Assembly: GCA_022566435.1 (NCBI GenBank)
Contig: JADFIX010000354.1
Coordinates: 1 to 5,385, forward strand
Source: Planctomycetota bacterium
GTDB lineage: Bacteria > Planctomycetota > Phycisphaerae > UBA1845
Reading direction: 5' to 3'
DNA length: 5,385 bases
The notes below the pieces were generated by a model, which searched no databases, had not been told where the DNA came from, and saw nothing but the letters and a program-made list of their open reading frames with translations. Below, one piece after another: positions 1 to 4,514 of the stretch. How positions within the stretch are numbered: the stretch's first letter is position 1; each line of letters starts with the position of its first letter. The position numbers and the translations under genes were made by a program.

Positions 1-971
1 TGACCAACGTGGATCAAAACGTCGGTCGGCTGTTGGGAAAACTCGACCGGCTCGGCATCACGGACAACACGATCGTCATCTTCCTCGTGGACAACGGTCC
101 CAACACGTTGCGGTTTGTAGGGGATAAACGCGGAATGAAAAGCCACGTTCACGAAGGCGGGATTCGCGCGCCTCTGTGGGTTCAGTGGCCCGCACAACTC
201 AAGGCGGGGCAAACCGGCGCCGAAATAGCGGCCCACATCGATCTGATGCCGACGATTCTTGACGCTTGTGGAGTGCAGCCGCCCACAGGCGTGAAGCTCG
301 ACGGCCGCAGCCTGCTGCCCTTGCTGCGCGGCCAGAGGGTGGAATGGCCCGATCGGTCGATCGTCATCCAATCCCATCGCGGGGACAAGCCGGTGCGGTA
401 CCACCACTTTATGATCCGTGACGCACGCTGGAAGTTGCTGCATGCGAGTGGATTCGGCGGTGAGAACTTTCCGGGCAAGCCCAAGTTCGAGTTGTACGAC
501 GTCCTAAGCGACCCGAGAGAATCGAAGAACCTGATCGACGATCACCCCGAGGTGCTGGCCCGCCTCAAGACACAATACGACCGCTGGTTCGATGACGTCT
601 CAAGCACTCGGCCGAACAACTACGCTCCCCCGCGAATTCACATTGGCTCACCGCACGAGAACCCAACGGTGCTGACCCGTCAAGACTGGCGGGGCGGAAC
701 GTGGGCGCGCGACGCCATTGGGCACTGGGAACTGCACGTCGCGAAAGCGGGGCGCTACGATGTCCGCCTCGAATTCGACGCCAACCCGGAAAAAGGCAGT
801 GCGGAATTGAAGTTCGCCGGCTTTGCCAAGGGCGCGGCATTGGCGGTCGGCGCGAGAACCATCGAGTTCAAGGGTATCCGGCTTTCCGCTGGCGACACAC
901 AACTGCGAGCGGTGTTGCGTCACGATGGCAAATCCCGTGGCGTCTACCAAGTCGTTGTAACCCGTCGCTGA
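1..971 (+). CDS. Sulfatase (arylsulfatase-type), 3' part, with C-terminal beta-rich extension
   Basis: This is the C-terminal part (322 residues from the first full codon at position 3, stop TGA at 969-971) of a sulfatase that hydrolyses sulfate esters, in planctomycetes usually on polysaccharides. The frame is open to the left edge, so the GTG at 9 is not a real start, and the signal peptide and the C/S-x-P-x-R formylglycine motif must lie upstream. Visible family marks are NVGRLLGKLDRLGITDNT, the DNG metal-site motif (Asp codon at 90, Asn at 93), the Lys-x5-EGGIRAP block (Lys at 138, EGG from 153, Arg at 165), HIDLMPTILDACG (His at 234) and the LYDVLSDPRE region near 494. After about position 680 a further ~95 residues, from QDWRGG to VYQVVVTRR, read as a beta-sandwich-like domain seen in some planctomycete and verrucomicrobial sulfatases. 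The natural substrate cannot be read from this fragment. The family call is secure. Confidence 0.93.
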   Translation, partial: TNVDQNVGRLLGKLDRLGITDNTIVIFLVDNGPNTLRFVGDKRGMKSHVHEGGIRAPLWVQWPAQLKAGQTGAEIAAHIDLMPTILDACGVQPPTGVKLDGRSLLPLLRGQRVEWPDRSIVIQSHRGDKPVRYHHFMIRDARWKLLHASGFGGENFPGKPKFELYDVLSDPRESKNLIDDHPEVLARLKTQYDRWFDDVSSTRPNNYAPPRIHIGSPHENPTVLTRQDWRGGTWARDAIGHWELHVAKAGRYDVRLEFDANPEKGSAELKFAGFAKGAALAVGARTIEFKGIRLSAGDTQLRAVLRHDGKSRGVYQVVVTRR

Positions 972-995
972 GAGCCGACGCGACATCCTTGACGT

Positions 996-1022
996 GCTGA
1001 CCGGAGTCGCAGTACGGTCAGC
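996..1022. repeat. 8-bp inverted repeat 25 bases after the sulfatase stop
   Basis: GCTGACCG at 996-1003 pairs perfectly with CGGTCAGC at 1015-1022 around an 11-base loop. Its position directly after the sulfatase stop suits a transcript-end or mRNA-stabilising hairpin. No T-run follows (CAAAGG), so it is not a canonical Rho-independent terminator. The role is inferred from position only. Confidence 0.4.
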
Positions 1023-1065
1023 CAAAGGTCCAGCAGATGTTTGGCGTGGATTAACGGGGGCTCTT

Positions 1066-1088
1066 CAGCGACGTGGTCACGCTCGCTG
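1066..1088. repeat. Hairpin with one bulge in the sulfatase-methyltransferase gap
   Basis: CAGCGACGTG at 1066-1075 pairs with CACG and TCGCTG at 1078-1088, with a single unpaired C at 1082. As RNA this gives about nine base pairs closed by a GGTC tetraloop. It lies 95 bases after the sulfatase stop and lacks a T-run. It could be part of the sulfatase 3' end or a protein-binding palindrome. Confidence 0.35.
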
Positions 1089-1150
1089 GGAATGTCTTTG
1101 CAGACAATCAACCACCGGTTCCGGTTTTTCAGTTATTCCCTGTAACTGGC

Positions 1151-1210
1151 TGCGGTTGATCGCATGTGCCCGGTTGCGATGTCAACATCCGGCCCGACTA
1201 ATCAACCGCA
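1151..1210. promoter_or_regulatory. Perfect 10-bp inverted repeat upstream of the methyltransferase
   Basis: TGCGGTTGAT at 1151-1160 is the exact reverse complement of ATCAACCGCA at 1201-1210, with 40 bases between and only 24 bases from the second arm to the methyltransferase ATG. The enclosed segment holds smaller inverted repeats: ATCGCA 1159-1164 with TGCGAT 1175-1180, and GATGT 1178-1182 with ACATC 1185-1189. A further direct copy of AATCAACC sits at 1106-1113 and again at 1200-1207. The arrangement could be a structured 5' leader or a pair of operator half-sites. No known riboswitch class is recognised and no convincing -35/-10 pair was found. Confidence 0.35.
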
Positions 1211-1234
1211 AGTCTGCGAACGGGTTCGTGAAAC

Positions 1235-2104
1235 ATGATCGAGCGATCCAACATAAGCCGCCACAATCAGCAGGTCATCGAGTATTTCGACCAGACGCAT
1301 AACGATTACCGCCGTCTCTGGGGAATCGATCGTCACTTGGGCCTGCATTGTGGGTTTTTCGACGAGTCGCACAGGCGTCACGATGCAGCCGTGATGAACA
1401 TGAACCGCGTCCTGGCGGAGACGGCCCGAATTTCGCCGGGCGATCGTGTTCTTGACGCCGGTTGCGGAGTCGGCGGAAGCGCCATCTGGCTGGCGGAGAA
1501 CATCAACAACATCCGTGTGACAGGAGTGAACATCAACCAGATGCAAGTCGCTCTCGCCAACAAGCATGCCCGGAGGCGCGATGTGCAGTCGAGCGTGCAA
1601 TTTCACGTCGCCGACTTTGCCCAAACAGGAATGGCCGACCAATTCTTCGATGTCGTTTGGGCGCTTGAGAGCATGTGCTATACCGATGACAAACAGGTCT
1701 TTCTCGACGAAGCATACCGGCTCCTGAAACCGGGCGGCCGCCTCGTCATCGCAGACGGATTCCTTACCAGGGATGACCTGGGGCACAAGGAACGGAAGAT
1801 TGTCGAAAGGTGGTGTCGGGGATGGGCCATTCCGAATGTGCTGACGGTCCGACGATTTCAACAACAGTTGAGAGAGGCGGGGTTCCGAACGGTTGAATTT
1901 CGGGACGTCACCCGACATGTCACCCCCTCTTCCCGCCGCATCTATGTCGGCAGCCTGCTGTTCTACCCGCTGGGGCTGTTGCTTTACTGGGCCGGACTGC
2001 GGAACGAAATCCAGACCCAGGGAATTGCATCCGGCTATTATCAGTACGTCGCCCGGAAGACGGGATTGGGCGTGTACGGCATCTGTTGCGCACGCAAAGC
2101 GTGA
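1235..2104 (+). CDS. SAM-dependent class I methyltransferase (sterol/tocopherol methyltransferase-like)
   Basis: A complete 289-residue cytosolic or membrane-associated methyltransferase that uses S-adenosylmethionine. The Rossmann fold is clear: motif I VLDAGCGVGG (residues 72-81) binds SAM, GVNIN (97-101) ends strand 2, VADF (125-128) is the next acidic loop, FDVVWALESMCY (138-149) is the post-II strand and LLKPGGRLVIAD (163-174) is motif III. The N-terminal stretch with YFDQTHNDYRRLW (17-29) and LHCGFFD (37-43) resembles tocopherol, sterol and related small-lipid methyltransferases, so a prenyl-lipid, sterol-like or similar substrate is likely but not proven. Near the C-terminus, residues about 232-250 are strongly hydrophobic (SLLFYPLGLLLYWAGL), which may form a substrate lid or membrane contact. 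The ATG at 1235 is the earliest possible start because an in-frame TGA lies at 1229. No clear Shine-Dalgarno sequence precedes it. The gene stands alone, with gaps of 263 and 821 bases to its neighbours. Confidence 0.88.
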   Translation: MIERSNISRHNQQVIEYFDQTHNDYRRLWGIDRHLGLHCGFFDESHRRHDAAVMNMNRVLAETARISPGDRVLDAGCGVGGSAIWLAENINNIRVTGVNINQMQVALANKHARRRDVQSSVQFHVADFAQTGMADQFFDVVWALESMCYTDDKQVFLDEAYRLLKPGGRLVIADGFLTRDDLGHKERKIVERWCRGWAIPNVLTVRRFQQQLREAGFRTVEFRDVTRHVTPSSRRIYVGSLLFYPLGLLLYWAGLRNEIQTQGIASGYYQYVARKTGLGVYGICCARKA

Positions 2105-2113
2105 TTGCCGCGA

Positions 2114-2141
2114 ACCGCTAGAATAGCTAAAGAGAAGCGGT
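2114..2141. repeat. Weak inverted repeat after the methyltransferase stop
   Basis: ACCGCT at 2114-2119 pairs with AGCGGT at 2136-2141 around a 16-base loop, starting 10 bases after the methyltransferase stop. The location suits a transcript 3' end. The stem is short and no T-run follows, so a terminator role is only a guess. Confidence 0.2.
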
Positions 2142-2498
2142 GTGATCCGATAACATTCACCCGACCAAGACCGAGACCCCCCCCACGTCGCACGGAGCGC
2201 AGTGTGATGAGGACGGAGCAGATTCCTCGGCGTTTTCGTTTCGGTCATCGTGGCGATCCCATGATTCAGCCGCCCCATGCGACAGAGCCATCCAGCGCGG
2301 TTTCAAACGCTGCGAAGACTAAGCTAAGGGGGTAACCGCAGCTGACGCGGAACCCGACGAGGGTGTCACAGTGCCGGGCCCTGCGCGGCGAGCCAAGGCA
2401 CACGATGTGGTCGTCCGATAGCTAAGAAAACGCCACCCCGAACGTCGCTGACGTCGGTGTTGCCCCGCGTACGGCCAGCCTATTTGACCCGCTGTCGG

Positions 2499-2516
2499 CC
2501 CCGCGTGCCCCGCGTG
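2499..2516 (+). repeat. Tandem duplication of CCCCGCGTG
   Basis: CCCCGCGTG occurs at 2499-2507 and is repeated immediately at 2508-2516. An eight-base copy, CCCCGCGT, lies 29 bases upstream of the pair at 2463-2470. The repeats are too short and few to assign a function. They may be replication slippage in non-coding DNA. Confidence 0.35.
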
Positions 2517-2531
2517 CAAAGTGCATCCGTT

Positions 2532-2552
2532 AGCTGAGCACGTTGCTCAGCT
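2532..2552. repeat. Perfect 9-bp hairpin with 3-base loop
   Basis: AGCTGAGCA at 2532-2540 and TGCTCAGCT at 2544-2552 are exact reverse complements separated by CGT. It is the strongest hairpin of the gene-free stretch. It begins a run of four inverted repeats over 245 bases. No T-run follows, which argues against a simple terminator. The function is unknown. Confidence 0.5.
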
Positions 2553-2578
2553 GGTAGTCCAACATTGTTGTCCGCGTG

Positions 2579-2594
2579 GTCCCGTTCTCGGGAC
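2579..2594. repeat. 6-bp GC-rich hairpin with TTCT loop
   Basis: GTCCCG at 2579-2584 pairs with CGGGAC at 2589-2594 around TTCT. It lies 26 bases after the preceding hairpin. It has no T-tract and no assigned function. Confidence 0.35.
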
Positions 2595-2646
2595 ACCGAT
2601 GCCGCCGTCTCTTTCCGCGTGGCAACAAGTCCGCTGCATGAGCAGT

Positions 2647-2663
2647 GGAATGCCGGGCATTCC
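2647..2663. repeat. Near-perfect 17-base palindrome
   Basis: GGAATGCC at 2647-2654 and GGCATTCC at 2656-2663 are exact reverse complements around one central G at 2655. With so short a centre it is better read as a double-stranded protein-binding palindrome or a cruciform-prone site than as an RNA hairpin. No known operator consensus is recognised. Confidence 0.45.
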
Positions 2664-2751
2664 GCCCTGCACGCCATTGCGCCTTTGCATTGACCAGCCA
2701 ATCCCATTCTTGGCAATGTGGTCATTTGTGTCGTCCGCACCTGACAGGCGT

Positions 2752-2775
2752 GATCGCATGCAGCACCGTGCGATC
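2752..2775. repeat. 7-bp inverted repeat with 10-base spacer
   Basis: GATCGCA at 2752-2758 pairs with TGCGATC at 2769-2775. It is the last of the inverted repeats in the gene-free stretch. It could be an operator-like dyad or chance. Nothing downstream within 150 bases is a firm gene. Confidence 0.3.
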
Positions 2776-2925
2776 GGGATTGCAGTAATCTGTTTGGATC
2801 GACCGACACATGTTGAACCAGCCGCGATCAGCACGTAAAATCAAATTTGAATACCGGCCGGCGTCCGTTCACATTGAGCAACCCGGTTGGACATTTTTGT
2901 TGACCTTGAATAACGGAGACTCCCC

Positions 2926-3150
2926 ATGGCCGCGATGGCGGCCAATGCTGACAATTTGAACGACGCGTGTGCGTCAAGTTTTGCTTCACCAGAAATCGCA
3001 AACCTGAGCCTAACGGCTCTTGAATCACCGAAGCAGCAACTTGGTTCCGCGCTCCCGAAACGGGAGCGTCGGGCCTTGTGCTGTTCGGTGGTGGGCTTTT
3101 GCGAGCCTCTGGTGAGCGGCCTTGGTTTCGGCGTTATGCAGAGTCCCTGA
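2926..3150 (+). CDS. Doubtful small hypothetical protein, 74 residues
   Basis: An ATG at 2926 follows GGAG at 2915-2918 with seven bases between, which is a good ribosome binding site and the main support for this ORF. The frame runs 74 codons to TGA at 3148-3150. The product starts MAAMAANADNLNDACASS, has a KRERR basic patch near residue 45 and a CCSVVGFCEP stretch with three cysteines. It has no signal peptide, membrane helix or domain that I recognise. The second half overlaps a strong hairpin (3050-3068) and the first copy of a TTATGYRGAG repeat (3134-3144), which is odd for an ordinary gene and suggests that this tail may be non-coding DNA next to the recombinase module. It ends 134 bases before the recombinase start. 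It may be a real small gene, a gene remnant or a chance frame. Confidence 0.3.
   Translation: MAAMAANADNLNDACASSFASPEIANLSLTALESPKQQLGSALPKRERRALCCSVVGFCEPLVSGLGFGVMQSP
3050..3068. repeat. 8-bp GC-rich hairpin with AAA loop
   Basis: CGCTCCCG at 3050-3057 and CGGGAGCG at 3061-3068 are perfect reverse complements around AAA. This stem would be stable in RNA or single-stranded DNA. TCGGGCC follows instead of a T-run, so it is not a canonical terminator. It lies within the doubtful 74-codon ORF and 66 bases before the first TTATGYRGAG repeat. Confidence 0.45.
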
Positions 3151-3161
3151 TTATGTGGAGT
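3134..3161 (+). repeat. Direct pair of TTATGYRGAGT motifs
   Basis: TTATGCAGAGT at 3134-3144 and TTATGTGGAGT at 3151-3161 match at 9 of 11 positions, in the same direction, with a 6-base spacer CCCTGA. They lie between the doubtful small ORF and the tyrosine recombinase gene. This is where an element end or recombinase-binding sites would be expected. Binding is inferred, not shown. Confidence 0.5.
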
Positions 3162-3240
3162 GGAAGCGGGGGGAGCAGTCAGAACCGCCTGCTGCGCTGG
3201 GCTCTCGGCCGACTATCCGTCGGGTTTTGCTCCGCATAAT
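3150..3240. repeat. Inverted repeat ATTATGYGGAG upstream of the recombinase gene
   Basis: ATTATGTGGAG at 3150-3160 has an inverted counterpart CTCCGCATAAT at 3230-3240, matching at 10 of 11 positions, with 69 bases between the arms. The right arm ends 44 bases before the recombinase ATG, so the pair brackets the likely promoter and leader of that gene. CATAAT at 3235-3240 also resembles a -10 box, although no good -35 box is seen. Candidate roles are recombinase binding sites, element end or autoregulatory operator. Confidence 0.5.
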
Positions 3241-3271
3241 AATGACGCTTTTCTTTTGCCCTGGTGGAAAA

Positions 3272-3277
3272 AAGGAG
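3272..3277 (+). promoter_or_regulatory. Ribosome binding site that fixes the first recombinase start
   Basis: AAGGAG at 3272-3277 lies seven bases before the ATG at 3285. This makes 3285 the start in preference to the in-frame GTG at 3264, which lies upstream of this site and has no comparable one. Confidence 0.75.
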
Positions 3278-3284
3278 AGCGTCC

Positions 3285-4514
3285 ATGTCGAAGAACCGTA
3301 AGGATGTCTGTCGGCGCATCTGCGCCAAATCGATTCGCTCGATTCTGGAACCGTACTCGCGGTATCTGAGTTCACGCGGGTACTCCTCCCGCACATGCCA
3401 TGTCTATGCGTGTGCCGTGGAGCATTTCGGGCGGTGGCTCGGACGACGACATGTCAACTGGTTCCGGGTTGAGAACTTTCTTGATCAGCACCTGCCGACT
3501 TGTCGATGTCCGAGGATGATACGCGATCGGCGACCTAATCGCGCCGCGCTGCGTCGCCTTCTGGAGATGTTGGGACAGGACTGGACGCAAACGACATTTC
3601 CACAAGGCTACGCAGGCGACCTACTCAGACGGTACCAGGAACACCTCGCCACGGTGCGAGGGCTTGCAGCAGTCACGATCCAGGTCCACTTGAAGTTTAC
3701 GGCTGGGATGCTGAGCCGTTTGGGGGTCCGGCGGGAATCTCAATTCACTCGCTGGACGCCGGAACTGATTGCACGCTACGTGTCGCAAGAGGGTCGCCAT
3801 ACTCGGTCGAGAGGCCGGAACGCCACTTGGTGCGCTCGCTCGCTTCTTCGTTTCCTGCTGCAAGAAGGTTTGATTCAGCGAGACTTGGCTGCGGCCGTTC
3901 CATCGTTCGCTCGTTGGCGGTTGGCGTCGCTACCGAGAGCGCTCGGAAAAATGGAGATTAATCGACTTATCCGTGCGGCCAATCTTGGGACATCGATAGG
4001 CCGACGCGACCACGCGATTGTCCTGTGCATGAGTGAACTGGGGCTGCGCGCTTCGGACGTGGCAAACCTGGAGCTTGACAGCATCGACTTTACCGCCGGG
4101 GTGCTGCAACTTCGCCAACGCAAAGAGCGGGAAGCCTCGGTATTGCCGATGACTCGACGTTTATGCTCTGCATTGAACGCGTATCTTCGGCGCGGCCGTC
4201 CTCAATGCGCATCGTCGGCCGTATTCATTCGACATCATGCCCCGTTGGGAAAACCGCTCACTCCCGTCGGTATCTGCCAAGTGGTGTTGCGTCTCGCAAG
4301 CCGAGCAGGACTACGTGACCGAGTGGGCGGGACACACGTATTACGACAAAGCCTTGCGAGCCGAATGTTGAGCGCCGGGGCGACGCTCAAACAGATAGCC
4401 GATTTCTTGGGGCACAAGTCTCTCGACACCACAAGCCTGTACGCCAAGGTCGATCTTGCCACCCTGTCGCGCGTGGCCCTGCCTTGGCCGGGAAGAAAGG
4501 AGGTGTCACCATGA
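3285..4514 (+). CDS. Tyrosine recombinase (site-specific integrase), first gene of a RIT-like module
   Basis: A 409-residue tyrosine recombinase, which cuts and rejoins DNA through a covalent phosphotyrosine link. Numbering from the ATG at 3285, the N-terminal half (to about residue 210) has two helical, SAM-like DNA-binding stretches, around 17-56 and 129-207. The catalytic domain follows from about 216. All active-site residues are present: Arg255 in SELGLRASDVANLEL, Lys280 in LRQRKEREASVLP, His351 and Arg354 in THVLRQSLASRML, His377 in FLGHKSLDTT and the nucleophile Tyr386 in SLYAKVD. The protein therefore looks active. The C-terminal ALPWPG motif is familiar to me from integrases of the y4rABC / recombinase-in-trio type, as recalled knowledge. 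The TGA stop at 4512-4514 overlaps the next ATG (ATGA), so the two genes are translationally coupled. A pair of inverted TTATGYGGAG motifs lies just upstream. Confidence 0.93.
   Translation: MSKNRKDVCRRICAKSIRSILEPYSRYLSSRGYSSRTCHVYACAVEHFGRWLGRRHVNWFRVENFLDQHLPTCRCPRMIRDRRPNRAALRRLLEMLGQDWTQTTFPQGYAGDLLRRYQEHLATVRGLAAVTIQVHLKFTAGMLSRLGVRRESQFTRWTPELIARYVSQEGRHTRSRGRNATWCARSLLRFLLQEGLIQRDLAAAVPSFARWRLASLPRALGKMEINRLIRAANLGTSIGRRDHAIVLCMSELGLRASDVANLELDSIDFTAGVLQLRQRKEREASVLPMTRRLCSALNAYLRRGRPQCASSAVFIRHHAPLGKPLTPVGICQVVLRLASRAGLRDRVGGTHVLRQSLASRMLSAGATLKQIADFLGHKSLDTTSLYAKVDLATLSRVALPWPGRKEVSP
4499..4503 (+). promoter_or_regulatory. Strong ribosome binding site for the second recombinase gene
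   Basis: GGAGG at 4499-4503, within AAAGGAGGT (4496-4504), lies seven bases before the ATG at 4511, inside the end of the first recombinase gene. Together with the ATGA overlap it gives both an independent and a coupled way to start translation. Confidence 0.75.

Larger units (their letters stand above)
2105..2925. other. 821-base stretch without a convincing gene
   Basis: No ORF here on either strand shows a recognisable domain. Open frames of about 100 codons exist on both strands around 2480-2838, but they overlap one another and look like random GC-rich frames. The stretch includes a run of eight C (2177-2184), a three-copy CCCCGCGT motif (2463-2516) and a series of short perfect inverted repeats between 2532 and 2775 that are listed separately. 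CCGGCCGG at 2854-2861 is a perfect palindrome. The stretch may be a decayed mobile element or gene, or structured non-coding DNA. The sequence alone does not decide. Confidence 0.5.

Noticed and set aside
9..11. GTG at 9 as the start of a complete sulfatase
   Set aside because: The frame is open to the window edge and the N-terminal half of the sulfatase fold, with the catalytic Cys/Ser motif, is absent.
1202..2278. 358-codon open frame on the - strand across the methyltransferase
   Set aside because: It lies opposite a gene with all class I methyltransferase motifs, has no recognisable domain and is a by-product of GC-rich codon use on the + strand.
2544..2594. tRNA-like pieces: GCTCAGCTGGTAG followed by a GTCCC/GGGAC stem
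   Set aside because: The first matches a tRNA D-arm motif, but the D-stem cannot close, no anticodon arm or acceptor stem is found and the T-loop is wrong. At most it is a chance resemblance.
2525..2600. Integron attC site near the recombinase genes
   Set aside because: GTTAGCT at 2529-2535 does not fit the GTTRRRY core, there is no matching RYYYAAC partner at the right distance, and the recombinases lack signs of an IntI protein.
2480..2838. Overlapping open frames of 95-109 codons on both strands
   Set aside because: Three frames compete for the same DNA, none shows a domain, convincing start context or ordinary protein composition, and the palindromes explain the region better.
3209..3228. 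Possible terminator: CCGAC/GTCGG stem followed by GTTTT
   Set aside because: The stem has only five pairs and the T-tract only four bases, and it would lie between the candidate recombinase sites, so support is too weak to call.
3264..3284. GTG at 3264 as the start of the first recombinase
   Set aside because: AAGGAG at 3272-3277 lies inside this extension and is ideally placed for the ATG at 3285.
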